From Cavia porcellus (lineage: Eukaryota > Chordata > Mammalia > Rodentia > Caviidae), in assembly GCF_034190915.1 (NCBI RefSeq), contig NW_026947486.1, positions 104,453,312 to 104,517,311 on the forward strand: a DNA stretch of 64,000 nt, given 5' to 3'. How positions within the stretch are numbered: the first letter of the stretch is position 1; each line of letters opens with the position of its first letter. The position numbers were made by a program, and so were the translations under genes. Of the stretch, positions 35,791 through 47,791 are shown in pieces. Under the pieces are notes generated by a model, which was not told where the DNA came from, searched no databases, and saw only the letters and a list, made by a program, of their open reading frames with translations.

Positions 35791-36917
35791 AATGCTGAAT
35801 TTTGTTGTACAGACAAGACCACAATCTAAATACAATGAAAGAATAAATAAGGAAAATATAAGTTAAAAAACAGACCAAAAAACAAAACGCATAATGCCAA
35901 TTCAAACAGAACTAAAACGGTCTTCTTTGGGCCTTTGTGTGATATAAGTCAATAAGTACATTTATAATACAAGGTTATACTGGTGTGTTGACCCACAGAG
36001 TATTCCCTAAACTAGATATATTTATCTAAATAATGTTTTGGAATATCTCAACTAATAAATTTAATTTGGGAGGCACAAAAATGGCTTTTTGCTATTAAAA
36101 CCATGCAGTAAGCACTTACCAGCCACTTGTACATTGCTTTCTCTGATTATCTTGTTCTAATAACTGTATGTTTCTTTTTTTAATAACTGTATGCTTCAAT
36201 ACTCCCTCAGTCTCTTGTGTTGAGGAGACTTTTAGTGGGATGTTCTGCTGCAAGTCCTGGTTGGCCAGATTCCATATAATCACTAAATGGTAAAAATACC
36301 TCAGTGACTTCCAAAAAGAGATGTTTGATATGTAATTAGACTGTGATTATTTATTAAATTATATTGATAGCAGAGGGAAATTGCTTTTGAACAAATACAT
36401 GAAGAAGCTAAGATTTTATCTCATTTTGTAGTTTGACAACAGGTTTTCATTCAACTCCAAGTAGGGAATCATTTTACTTATCAAATTTTAAATAAAGGGG
36501 AAAACATAAAAACAAGAACCAATTCATTTAAACTCTAAATTTTCTACAAAATTTCTTTTGTTAATAAAAACTCTTAACTTATTATAGTCTAAACACATAA
36601 AAGTTGTATGGGAGCTAGATAATACTATGCACAGTGATATGAAACCTAAATACTGTAAATAATAAGTTTGTTAATAGATACAAGTTTGGATCAAGTCATT
36701 CATTCTACCCAAGTTTGCATCCACTCACAAATCTCCTGATCTACTAATCTACATTTCCGTTTGAATTACTTTATTTTACCAACTGCTTGTTGAGTTTTCA
36801 TTATTTATGAGATACAAAACAAGTTCTATATGTACCCAACATGTTTCTGGAAGATTCAAGTCTGAAAAAGGAGAGAAACTTTTACAGTAGTATTACTGAT
36901 GAAATTCTGGCATTTGG
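35791..36917. other. AT-rich non-coding sequence
   Basis: No recognised feature. Confidence 0.5.
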
Positions 36918-37135
36918 GGGGAGCTTACTATATAACAGGTACTGTGTTTAGTGTGCTACAGTTACTATGCCATTTAGTCCTCATAACAACTTTAAAACAT
37001 AGATATTACTATTATTCTCATTTTGCAAATGAGAGAGGGGAGCCTCACAAGAGATAATATAACTAGTGCATCACATAAAAAGCAGGGATTGAACTTGAAG
37101 ACAGTTCTCTTGGACTCAACATTAATCACCGTTCA
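36918..37135 (-). mobile_element. MIR SINE, antisense
   Basis: Antisense MIR landmarks are in order: gagcttactatataacagg, catttagtcctcataacaac, tattctcattttgcaaatga, gggattgaacttgaagaca, cttggactcaac. It is an old copy. Confidence 0.8.
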
Positions 37136-37422
37136 GTAGGTAATTAGAGTTCCTATTAGAGAAAAATTACAATATGTTCAAAGAGAAGGAATTATTAGAT
37201 ATTAAGGATGAGCAGGATGCAGTGAAGAAGGATATGTCAGTCAGAGGGACACATGAGCAAAGCTTAAAGTCTACAGAGCATGTTCAAGCAATAGCAAGGA
37301 GTTTGAAAAGGCTGATGCACCTGTCCTGTGAAAGGGAGAGAAATGAGCTTAGGACTATAATTTGGAATGAGTTTTTTCTGCAATTAGAATACAAAATTGA
37401 GTTTCTGAGTTATTTTTCTTAT

Positions 37423-37775
37423 TGCTAGAACGAAATATCCAATACCTACAAGTTAAAAGAGGAAAGGTTTATTTTGGCTCACATTTTTCAGAGGTTTCAG
37501 TTCCTGGTTGGCTGTCTCCAAGGCAGGGTGGCATGGCAGAGGAACATGACAAAGAGAGGTTGCTCATGGCTTGGCAGTAGGAAACAGGGCAAGAGATCAA
37601 GAGAGAAGGAAGGATACACACATTTTCAGGTTAAACCCTCAGTGACCCACCTCCCAATATCACCTTTAGCTCTAAATTCATCAGTGGCCTAATCCTCACA
37701 ATCCAATTACCTTCCCAAAGCCCTGTCTATGAGGACATGAAGTTTTGGGGGGATATTTAGATGCGAACTACAACA
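37423..37775 (-). mobile_element. MaLR-type LTR, antisense
   Basis: It starts tgctagaacgaaatatcc and continues aggtttattttggctcac, aggtttcagttcctggttgg, tgacccacctcccaatatc and ccaattaccttcccaaagcc. It ends gcgaactacaaca. This is the antisense order of a rodent MaLR LTR with TG...CA edges. A 72-codon frame inside it is spurious. Confidence 0.75.
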
Positions 37776-40389
37776 ATAAGTATTTGAGCTACTGGTTTCA
37801 TGTTTATATCCAAATAATGTTCTATTATCAGCATCTCATAATTACAAGTCATACCCAGCTATTTCTCTGGTTGGATTCAAATACTGTAGATGCAGGTTCT
37901 TTCCCTTTCCATAGTTTTCACAGGAATAAAGTTAGCTTCAAGTTGTTTTCCTGAACTCCATATACAAATATCCACAAACTGATTCATTTCATCCTTGGCT
38001 TACAGACCTATATTATTATACAAAGCATATATTCAGTGTAGCACTCTGAATGTGCATATATTTTTCTTTCATAACATGTCTTATTATATGATAAATCAGA
38101 TAAAATTTTTTCATCTTGGGGGAATTAAGAATTCAAGATTCCTAGAAAAGGTACCTGATATTTTGTTTAAAAGATTCATTTCATCTTTACATGCCCAATG
38201 ATGTCATTACTGTGATTAATTATATATTTTTGCTTAAGATTCCATTTTATTTTTCGAATGTATCATACCCTCATGATACATTTCTTTTTTTTTTTTTTTC
38301 TTTTTTAGTACTGGTGATCAAACTCATGACCTTGCCAAGTAGTCCCTTACAGGGTGATCTATACCCTGGCCTTCATAATCCATTTCTTTCCCTTGAAAAC
38401 CAGAATTCATGTGGCCTTTCATATTTGACTCATTAAGTCAGCTCTAAATGAAGAGAGTTCATATATTTCATCTATGTACTGGGATTTTGGAGTCTGCACT
38501 TACATATTTATCACCTACCCGTGTTTACTGACTTGACTACACATATTATAAGAAAGGAATTATAATCAGAGTATCCACTGGCATGCTCAGTGTGAGGTCT
38601 GTGCGCTCAAAGTTCTTACAAGATGTAAGAGGAAACTTTTCAAACTTTCAGCAATCTGAACCTCTCTCATCCCAGTATAGTAAAACTGAGTTGACTTTTG
38701 AAATCAGATTTTCTTCAGTATTTGCAGGTTAAAGTCTCATATATGAAATAACAATACAATTTGTTATGTGACAACAGGATGATTAAGGTGAAAGGAATGT
38801 AAAGGATTTTTTTTCTACAAACATAAACACTAAGAAGCAATGAAGTAAATTTTCACATGTATACTGAGGTGATTATGATTGATGGAAAGGAAACAAGATT
38901 TTCTGAAAGGGGTGATTATACGACAACTGTAAGTGTCTGTATTTTAGAACAATCTTTTGCAGCTTAAAGGTATGTTGGAGCTGCGGGTTAGGGTGGAGAG
39001 AAGAAGGAAGGTTGCTACACGGCCAATGAGCTATAAGAAACATCAGGAAGCAAAATATGTGGTTGTGGAGATGACGCACAGATCACAATGAAGAGCGGGA
39101 CACATGACAATGAGAAAAGTAATGATAGGTAATGGCTATACTGAGCCTTTATAGCAGGCATTTTGTATATATCATTTCATTTAACGTTCGAAACATCATT
39201 GCAAGTTGTCATGAAGCTTAGAGATACTAGGTAATAGAATCAAAATTGCAAAGCTGATAAAAAAGGAAAATATGGAATACTAGCCAAGACTTCTCTAGCT
39301 TTAAATGCTTTTTCCAGTATACCAGTCTTTCCCAGACTGTTTAATGTAACACTGACATATGCATAACTGGCCAGAAGATATTACATTAGTGTACCACAAA
39401 AGAGGGTTTTGAAAAGACTGATATGGACAAATTCATCAGGTCCTTTAAACATGTAATTCTTCAGATATCTTGCTATGCTAATGTTTACAATCAATCAACA
39501 CGAGGCATAAAATTCACCAAATTGGTTTGGTTATAGTATTCTGTTGTTCATAGGCCACTCATGTCATTTCTCATAACACTAGCATTAAGTCCAATGCTAT
39601 GAAATGCTACACTCCACCATGACAGCAAATGTCACATATGGAAATATCTTGATTTTCTTTGTACAATGGAAATGTAACCAAATTAAAACTTGCATAATTT
39701 TCACAAACTCACTCATAAGTCATAAATATATAGAACATATGGCTCAGTACCCTATGAGCTAGTTCCCACTGGTAGTTGCCAACCTGTCATTCCATTAAGA
39801 AGGTACATATCAAAGGGGACTTATTCCACAGTGACATTTCACTTCCGATGGCCCTGGATAGGAAATACTCCCCTCTCTATGCAGGTACAATTACAGATGA
39901 ATATTATTTGCTATTGATCTTATGCCATTCTAGGAAACATCAGCATAGATCTTTTTAAACTAAACTATGTAAAAGTGCTGATCACAAACTCTTTAGGGAA
40001 AAACACACTATTCACTACTACATACAGGAAGGACAGTCTACTGCTATTCTTTAATTATTGCTCTCTTTTAGGTGGTCATTGGTTTTTAATTATTTATCTT
40101 GGTAGAGAGCCCAGCCTATAGCATCTACACGTAACTAGGTAAATGAAGATAGAGATACTACCTAGCTAGGGGAAGCATCTCTGTATTTTTCCATGTACAT
40201 ATTTCAAATGGATTGCCTCTCCTTAACAACTTCAAAATATAACCTATTCCACTATTATACATAAGTGATATTACAATTCTGCCTGGTAAATAAACACATT
40301 AGAATAAAATTTTAATTCTATGTAACAGAGTAGCTAAAAGTATAATAAAAATGGACAGAGTAGACGTAAAGACTTTAGCAAGACACAAT
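37776..40389. other. Non-coding sequence with minor repeats
   Basis: It contains an ID SINE at 38284-38372 and a weak antisense MIR-like segment at about 39140-39275 (tgagcctttatagcaggc, tatcatttcatttaac). Otherwise it is unrecognised unique sequence. Confidence 0.5.
38284..38372 (-). mobile_element. ID-type SINE, truncated
   Basis: A poly-T stretch (reverse A tail) leads into agtactggtgatcaaactcatgaccttgcc, the reverse ID 3' half. The A-box half is mutated or replaced. Confidence 0.65.
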
Positions 40390-40580
40390 ATAGACTCTGG
40401 TTCTTATTAAACAAGTGGCATAGAATAAACAACATACAGTCTTCTGTGCCTTAGTTTCCCCTACTGTCAAGGTAATATTAATCCTGACTTCACAAAAATT
40501 CAGGTGAATTTAATGACCTAATGCATAAAAAGTTCTTAGACTAGTACTTGAAGCATCATAGTGATGTTTAATTGGTAGCA
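40390..40580 (+). mobile_element. MIR SINE
   Basis: It contains ttctgtgccttagtttcccc, taatattaatcctgacttcac, aggtgaatttaatgacctaatgca and tcttagactagtacttg. This is the downstream two thirds of a MIR in sense orientation. Confidence 0.7.
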
Positions 40581-40669
40581 GATTTATTAACTTTAGGACT
40601 ACTAAAAACTTTTAACACATTTATATTTGTAAATCTACAAAAAAAAGCCAGGTGTTAAAAATGGATTAG

Positions 40670-40817
40670 CAGCTGGGTGTGGTGGGGCACACTTGCAATA
40701 TCGGTACAAGAGGCTGAGGCAGGAGGAGCTCTGTGATTTTGAGGTTATACTAGGCCACAGAGTGAGTGTAATGTCAGTTTGAACTATATAGGGAGACACT
40801 GACTAAAAGAAACTATG
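40670..40817 (+). mobile_element. B1 SINE
   Basis: It reads agctgggtgtggtggggcac, aagaggctgaggcaggagg and ttgaggttatactaggccac, with an agggagacactgac-like end. It is a 7SL-derived B1 that is moderately diverged. Confidence 0.85.
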
Positions 40818-41329
40818 GATTAGCATCCTATCTATTCCATAGTATAATAGAATGTTTACATAACTAACCTGTAAGACAAGAAAAAATATTGTGTTAGATC
40901 TGGAAAAACAACATAGACAGGACTAATATTTTTTCATACAGGACTAATATTAATTGCAAAAAAGTTTACCCACATAGAAAACTTAGAGAATGTAAAATTT
41001 ATAAGAATGTGGAAAATTTGTAAGAACTAATGAGAGTTTGGCCACATTACTGCAAATAATATCAATATACAAGAATCAATTTGATTTCTATACACTATAA
41101 ATGGTAAATAAAATATAAAAATAACATCATTTAGTAACAAAAACACTAGATGTCTAAAAAATAAATCAGAAATCACATTCCCCGACTTCCTCCCAAAACG
41201 AAGGTGGGGGGATAAAGGGTGTATTTTTTCAATGAGTGAAAGTAGAAAGTGTAGGATTTAGATTACCAAAGGAGCCATCCCAAAATCCTTTATACCAGAG
41301 AAGGCGCCACAGAAATGCAATCCTAGCAG
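40818..41329. other. Non-coding sequence with a small L1 ORF2 piece
   Basis: At about 41060-41165 the plus strand reads aagaatcaatttgatttcta and acactagatgtctaaaaa. This resembles a short L1 ORF2 fragment just downstream of the reverse transcriptase core. The rest is unrecognised. Confidence 0.4.
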
Positions 41330-41575
41330 GCGGTTTAGCATAGTATCATAGTTTCAGTAGTTGGGAGGCTGAGGCAGTAGGATCACAAGAGTGAGCCCAG
41401 CCTGGGCAATTCAGCGAATTTCTGAGATCCTGGCTCAAAGTAAATAATAAATAGGGCTGGGAACACAGCTCAGTGAAAAGCCCTGGGCAGATCCTCAGTA
41501 ACAAAGACAAAAGGATGGAAGGACAGAAGGGAGGAAGGGAGAAAGGGAGGAAAGAAAGAAGACAGGCAGGCAATT
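41330..41575 (+). mobile_element. B1-dID dimeric SINE with GGAA-rich tail
   Basis: A B1 part (gttgggaggctgaggcagta, agcccagcctgggcaattc) is followed by an ID-like part (agggctgggaacacagctcag, agccctgggcagatcctcag). The tail has expanded into a purine-rich GGAA/GAAA tract at 41513-41572, which gives spurious open frames on both strands. Confidence 0.8.
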
Positions 41576-41710
41576 CTACTGTTAGTCCCAGGAAGCTGGG
41601 GAAGCCTTGTGGGGAACAGCTGCTACCAGCATCCTCCAATGTCCTGTGGCGGGTGTATCAGAGAAGACAGTGTCCTTGTCTAGGCAGAAATGCAAGCTCA
41701 GTTAGGAAAC

Positions 41711-41727
41711 TCACACACACGCATGCG

Positions 41728-41774
<47 letters not shown>
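41711..41774. repeat. (CA)n microsatellite
   Basis: A short CA tract interrupted by gcatgcgt is followed by a pure CA run (41728-41773). Confidence 0.95.
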
Positions 41775-41777
<3 letters not shown>

Positions 41778-42627
41778 TTTGAAAATCCAGAATACAGATT
41801 AATATCCATAGAAATCGGTGCTGGCATTTCCATCAACGCTGGTACACCCTGCTAGGCGCCCCTCAGGTTGAGGCCACACCTCACTCCCATTGACAGTGCG
41901 GTGAGGTGGTCTTAGTGCAGTGGGGGGATTGATCTTAGTGGTGTGCTCTCAGATCATCTGAGGGAGAGGCCCCAATGATGATGCAGTTCAAGTTGAGGAC
42001 ACAGATCTCTGACGGAAATATTTTCCTTCAGCTAGGCGACTACGTCTTGTGACGTTCGCTCTGTCCCTGCTGTAGCTCTGAGCAACCCCAGGCTGAGTCC
42101 CCGGCTGTAGCGCGTGTATACCGATTTCCACAGGAAGAAGGTGGCACCGCCTATGAAGGGGTTCGACCCTGTCGGCAAATCCGAGGAGTTCCTGGCTCTG
42201 TGAGGATTCAAGGTGAGGACTCAGAAAAAGGAATAAGGGGCCCTATTCATGGCCATGCAGCCCCTGCCTTTACCCTGAATGGCTGACGCTAGGCAGCATT
42301 CCCAGATGTAGTGTACTGGACGGTTTCTTTCGGAGTCAGCATGGCCTTTTTTTCTGAGAGGGCACCGCTCGGGTCTGCAGAGGGGGTGTCCCGGGCAGTG
42401 TCAAACATTAAGAAAAAGATAATAGGGGTACTCGTCCCACCAGACCTTGTGGGTTGCCTATGGGAGGCTCCTGGGGGGAGAAGCGGGGCTGAGGGAAGAG
42501 CCAGAGCTTCCTGCGGTGAGGAGCCAGAGGCCAGGGAAGAGCCATGGCCCACAGGTCAGGAAAGAGACAGAGGCAGGGAAGACCTGTGGGCGAGGGAAGA
42601 GCCAGAGGCCACAAAACAGCCGGGATT

Positions 42628-42646
42628 TCCGAGTTTCCGGAAGTGA
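42628..42646 (+). promoter_or_regulatory. Candidate Ets/CRE-like promoter site
   Basis: The sequence tttccggaagtgacgcgcc combines a consensus Ets core (ccggaagt) with an adjacent tgacgc half-site-like motif in a CpG-containing stretch upstream of the MAGE-like exon. Human MAGE-A promoters depend on Ets sites and CpG demethylation. Function here is inferred only. Confidence 0.4.
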
Positions 42647-44004
42647 CGCGCCAGGCTTATCGGATGTAGTATGTTGCAACTTCCAAATTGGAATTAGATA
42701 GTTTTTTTTTTTTCTCTGTGGGGCTCCTGTGAAATCAGCAAAAGTGAAAGACCTAGGCAGTGGCAGGCTTCAGGGTGAGAACGCCAAACGGTCCTCTACC
42801 AGATAGAAAGTAGCTCATAAAAACATACTTCTACTGTCAGCCCCGGGTAAGCACCACATAGGGCAGTCAAGCGGAGACACCTTCCCTAATCCTCCACACT
42901 TCCTTGCTGGTGCCTAGAAAGGTGGGAATCTTGGCTTGAGAGCTGCATTCACAGTTCAGCACGAAGGGTGCAGTTCAAGGCTTGTCAGCAGAAAATATAA
43001 AGAACTTGAGCAGGACAGGATACACAGCCCAAGAACCCAAAGGAATCTCTAGAAATTCATGGCCATCCCCACATTCGGCCCTAGAAACCCTAGGGAATGC
43101 TTTCAGCCTGAGAGGACTCCTTCCCTTGTGTCATATTTTGAAGGGCAAGGCCTATGCTAATTAAAGGAGAACTCCCAGGCCCTGCTAGGCATAAAGACTC
43201 TTAGATTGGGCTCAGATAGTGAACCATAGAAAATGACCCTTTTTGTGTCGAGTCCCAGGCACAGTTACATGGCAGAGGTACCCTCTCCATCCCACGCACT
43301 GCTTTCTGGGAGATAGGGACCTAGGTCTAAGGGAACTACTCTCAAGCAAAAAAGGAAAGGTTGCATATCCCCAATTCAGGCCTCAGACAAATCGTAACCT
43401 GTGTGTGAACCCTGGTACACTTTATTCAGATCAATGCCCTGGTATACCTGTCAGTTTGAGGCTCCACTTCACTTCCTTTCTTGATGGTTTTAGTAAATAA
43501 GGGCTTCTGTTCAAGGGATCCAGCTCCTGGGTAACAGAAGGAAGAACCTTATGTCTGCCAGGAGTCAAAATGAGGACCTAGGAAAGGACTGAGAGGTCCT
43601 CCAGTAGGAAATAGAGGGGTTCCATCCCTGTCCTGCCCCTGTTGTCAGCTCTGGGGAATCATAAGTGGGACTATTTAACACAAGCGCCTCATTAAAACCG
43701 TCCCTTCCTTGCTCTCCTGCCCTCCGCCCCCAACCCCCTTACCCCATTTCTTGTCTGCTAACTAGAAGATGGTGGTCTTGACCTGAGAAGTGCATGATCA
43801 GAATAGCGGAAGGGAAAGAATGCAGGCCCCATCTGGAGTAAATATGAGTACCTTCAGGAGGATTGCAGGTAATTCTTATACTAGACAGAGCAGGGTCGGA
43901 GTCCCCATAAGAAACTTACTGCATCCTTAATGTCAGCACTGGGAGACCCCAAGCAATTCTCTGTGAGTCTCCCTTCATTTCCAGCTGGCCTGGTAGTGAT
44001 GAAA

Positions 44005-44637
44005 GGTTTGTAAGTGTGTGTGTGCGTGTATGTATGTCTGCATGGATGCCTCTGTGTGTACATGAATGCATGTCTGTGTGTGCATATATGCCTGTGCATG
44101 TGTGCATGTATGCAAGCCTGTGTGTTCATGTATGTATGAATGGATGCCTGCATGCATACCTTTGTGGGTGCATGCATGCCTGTATGCATCTGTGCATATA
44201 TGCATGAATGCACACTTGCATGTATGTGTGTATGCATGCCTGCATGTATGTATGCCTGTGTGTGCATGTATGCATGCATGCATGAATGTGTTAATGCATG
44301 CTTGCATGTGTGTATATGTGTATGCATGCCTGTGTGTGCATGCATGAATGCATACCTGCATGTATGTGCACATTTATGCATGGATGCATGCTTGTGTGTA
44401 TGCATGAATGCATGTTTGTGTGTGTCCATTCATGCATGCATCTGTGTATCCATGAATGCATGTGTGCATGCATGAAGCCATGCCTATGTGTATGCATGAA
44501 TTTATGCTTACATGTGTGCATGTACATGTATGCATGCATTCATGTGTGTGCATGTATGCAAGAATGTGTGCCTGCATGTGTTTGCATGTATGCATGAATG
44601 CATGCATGTGTGTGCATGTGTGTGTGTGTGCAACTGA
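44005..44637. repeat. TGCATG/TGTATG-rich tandem repeat, about 630 bp
   Basis: The block consists of alternating purine-pyrimidine tetramers and hexamers (tgcatg, tgtatg, catgaatg, tgtgtg). The TGCATG hexamer appears more than thirty times. It produces long cysteine/methionine-rich or histidine-rich open frames on both strands (up to 182 codons). These are artefacts of the repeat, not genes. Confidence 0.95.
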
Positions 44638-45509
44638 GAGGACCAGATTGATATCATCAGGGAGAAGAGTCCCAGGCCTTGCAGGGCATGGAGTTATAGG
44701 GCCTGAGGATGGACTAAATACTTACCACTTAAGAAATACTGGTTTGAACCCTTGCTGTCAGCTATAGATGATCTTGGGCAAAGTCTGCTATATGTGGCAT
44801 GTCCTCACTTTTGTCTCATCAGTCCTAGTGAAGTGACGGCCTTGGCTAAAGCATGTAACTTCGCATCACAGAAGTAGCCACATCTGGTCATCCCAAGGAA
44901 GAGAGGATCTGCTAGGAGTCAAGGTAAGGATCCTGAATAAGAAGTTATGAGGCTTCCATGCCCTTGGAGAACTGAGGCCCCTGTCCAGAGAGGCCCTGGT
45001 ACCAGCTATCAGATATAATGTATCTTTCCTTCCATTAGTTGGTCTCAGGATGCTGGACTCAGGTCTTTCTAGTAGTCACTTTGAGACTGGAGGGTGCTTC
45101 TGCACAAGAACAGATGGAGATCAACACCTCCTTGCTCCTGCTTTTAGGAAGTTCCATCCTCTTTATAACTGTAGAGACCTAGCAGAGTTCATTCACCCCT
45201 ATATGTCAGGCCCTGGGAGTGCTTGCAGTCTGTAATCTGAGAGCACCTCAGTTCTTCATTTTTAGGAACTGAGGATGAAGGCCTTGAAATGAGTCTCATG
45301 TCCTCAGGCTATGATCCAGGTGAGGTACACAACCTGAATATGTATGAAGGACTGTGCCACCCAAAGACAGAAAGATCTCCATAGCTCCTGAATACAACTG
45401 CCCCACTGCTAGCCCTTGAAGCTTCAGACTCTGCTGACTAGCTGTAACCTGAAGAGCTTTCTGTCATCCTCCTCCAGCCAACAGGGTTAAGTTTCTCATG
45501 CTCTTTCTC

Positions 45510-45524
45510 TATTTTTCAGGCCAG
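45510..45524 (+). promoter_or_regulatory. Splice acceptor of the MAGE-like coding exon
   Basis: A pyrimidine-rich tract (ctctttctctatttttcag) ends in AG at 45519. It is followed by gccagtttggtcc and then cctacccacacttttgcc up to the start codon at 45585. The exon-start sequence resembles the untranslated beginning of the MAGE-A coding exon. It shows that this copy was not made by reverse transcription of spliced RNA. Confidence 0.65.
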
Positions 45525-46838
45525 TTTGGTCCATTGTCCTTCTCCTACCCACACTTTTGCCAGCTATTCCCAACACAAGCTATGATGCCTCACAGCCAGA
45601 AGCATCAGCATTACGAGCTTCAGGATGGAAGAGAGGCACAGGACCTGGTACCTTGCCACATTCCTGCAACTGTGGAGGCAAATGCCACAGCTGCCTCCTC
45701 CTCCACTCCAATGCCAGGCATGCCAGACAACATACCAACTGCTGGAGCATCAGGTCCTCCCCTGAAGAGTCTTCAGAAAGCTTACTCTTCCACTGACAAC
45801 AAAGGTACTCCATCAAGCATTTCAAAGAAAAATTCCAGCAGCCCAAAAGGGAAGAGTCAGAGCACCTCACAGGCCTGTCCATACCCTGAGTTCTTGCCCA
45901 CTAATATGCTGGAGAAGAAGGTGATAGAGCTGGTGAAGTTCCTGGGTGTCAAGTATACAATTGAAGAGCCTGTTACTGAAGCCGACAATGCTGAAGAGTG
46001 TCATCAAGGATCAGAAGGACAATACGCCCGTGATCTTCAAGAATGCCTGTAAATGGATGAAGGTGGTCTTTGGCATTGATGTGAAGGAAGTGGATCCCAT
46101 TAGCCACACTTATGTACTGGTCAAAGCACTAGATCTCACCTACGATGGGAGGCTGAGTGATGACGAGGGCATACCCAAGACTGGCCTGCTGATACTTATC
46201 CTGGGCATGATCTTCATGGAAAACAACTGTGCCTCTGAGGAGACGATCTGGGAGATGCTGCAGCAAATTGTGGTGTATCCTGACAAGGATTTCATCTATG
46301 GGTATCCCAGGAAGCTCCTCACCAAAGATCTGGTGCAGGGACCTAGAGTTCCGGCAGGTGCCCAAGAGTGATCCTGCTCGCTAGGAGTTCCTGTGGGGAC
46401 TAAGAGCCTATGCTGAAACCAACAAGTTGAAAATCCTGGAGTTCTTCTCTGCAGTCATTGGGAGTACTCCCTCAGACTCCCGTTCTTGTATAAGGAAGCT
46501 CTGAGAGATGAAGAAGGGAGAGCCAAGCCTGCAGTTGCTACTGGGGATGATACTGCTGCCACGGTCAGTACACAGGCCAGCACCAAGCCCAGCAGCTCCT
46601 CCAGCTCTCAGTAAACTCTGAGGCACATTCCTGGCAAAGGGCAGTCAAGGTTGTAAGCAATGAGAAAATTTCAGGTTATTATTTTTTTCTGTTAGGTATT
46701 TTTAAAATTCTTTTCATAAGGTTTATTAGTTTCAGAATTTAGAGTCGTTAATTAGGTAGGATATACATTATTATTGTTTATCAGGTTTAAGAATGAGAAG
46801 ATTGCTGTTTTGAAAAATAAGTGGAGAAACTCCTTATC

Positions 46839-46893
<55 letters not shown>

Positions 46894-47117
46894 TCTAGAG
46901 CAAGATAACATGGCCCTGTAACAGAAATTTCCTTCGAAATGTTAAAGAACCCAATAATAGGTAAGATCAATAAATATAGGGTGAAATGTAAAAAAAATGG
47001 TTAATCTTAGAATTTTTGTATCCTTTTTGGTCTTTCATTTTGTAAAATTAAAGATATATAACTAATTTCTTTTGTTTATTCAAGAATGTGTGAGAAGTTA
47101 AATCTTACTAAATTTTA
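45520..47117 (+). pseudogene. MAGE-A-like gene, terminal coding exon, inactivated
   Basis: MAGE proteins bind RING E3 ubiquitin ligases through the MAGE homology domain (MHD); MAGE-A members are X-linked cancer/testis antigens. The start MPHSQKHQHYE... at 45585 fits the MAGE-A N-terminus, followed by a Ser/Thr-rich linker. The MHD runs from about 45915 ([19 protein letters not shown]) through [33 protein letters not shown] and [15 protein letters not shown] to LRAYAETNKLKILEF. Three frameshifts (about 45985, a one-base insertion; about 46335, a small deletion; about 46482, one base lost) and an in-frame TAG at 46382-46384 break it. The tail ends in a Ser-rich stretch and TAA at 46612-46614. 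The full product would be about 340 residues, normal for the family. The 3' UTR is recognisable to about 47117, where the polyadenylation signal looks altered. By memory it is closest to the MAGEA8/MAGEA10 group, but a MAGE-B relative is not excluded. Confidence 0.85.
46841..46892. repeat. (TG)26 microsatellite in the MAGE-like 3' UTR
   Basis: A pure TG run interrupts otherwise recognisable 3' UTR sequence. Confidence 0.95.
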
Positions 47118-47721
47118 GGAGTGCCAACTTCCTGGCTAATTTATCCTCCAAATATTAATTGTGCATCTGCTTATCAGAAGGCACTGTGTTAGCAGTGGAG
47201 AGTCTAACATGTGAAAGGGAGATGAGAAGATGTCCCATGAAACCTAAAGGACAAGAAGTTAAAACAGAGTGAGGAGGTGGGAATCCAGACGCCAGGAATC
47301 AAGTGTAAATGCCCTGAGACAAAGCTTTTTGGGGACTTGGGAACCTCCAGTTCTTTCTACGGGAATTAACTTCATGTTAAGCTGGGTGGTGGCAGAGACT
47401 AGGCTCTCAGGGTGTTTTTGATAGTGGGAGAAAAGATTCCAGTGGAAAACTGCTCAGAGCAGATTTCTTTGGATCATTGCTAAGCCAAAAAAAGAGTCTA
47501 TATGTGCTCCCAGTGTAGTTTAAATCAGTGCACAAACTAAGTGCTCTATGGCATGTACATCAGCACAAGGCATAACTGGGAAATAGGATGATACTCTCCC
47601 CTTTGGCGTAGTCTTAAGCCCTGTGGTTGGGAGTCTTTGCCCTGGCTTTGGCAGCCAGAGCCCACTCCATTTAAAGGACATTTAAAATAGATGTCTTAAT
47701 TATAGAATGGCCAACCCTAAA
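47118..47721. other. Non-coding sequence
   Basis: No recognised feature between the pseudogene 3' UTR and the young ID SINE. Confidence 0.5.
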
Positions 47722-47748
47722 CAAGGGTTAGATTTTGGTTTTTTTGGG

Positions 47749-47791
<43 letters not shown>

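Larger units (their letters stand above)
41850..45519 (+). promoter_or_regulatory. Upstream region of MAGE-A-like gene with repeated modules
   Basis: This region is richer in GC and CpG than the rest of the window. It carries recurring copies of a module around 'ggagtcaaggtgaggac...ctgag...gactgag': at about 41988, 42202, 42765, 43555 and 44908. A second recurring phrase, 'tcccaggcc(c/t)tgc...aggcat', occurs near 43165 and 44667. Such repeated modules are known upstream of MAGE-A genes, where some contribute alternative untranslated first exons. The aaggtgagg-type phrases look like splice donors. A short G/A-rich minisatellite lies at 42485-42625. Open frames here (up to about 110 codons) have no known protein features. 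Assignment as MAGE-A-like upstream sequence rests on remembered similarity and needs an alignment. Confidence 0.55.

Noticed and set aside
42311..42701. Overlapping open frames of 84-111 codons near the MAGE upstream region
   Set aside because: Composition follows a G/A-rich minisatellite. Frames exist on both strands and none resembles a MAGE product.
43881..44767. Long overlapping open frames on both strands (up to 182 codons), cysteine-rich on plus and histidine-rich on minus, resembling metal-binding proteins
   Set aside because: They are produced entirely by the TGCATG/TGTATG tandem repeat, which is open in several frames. There is no start context, domain or conservation signal.
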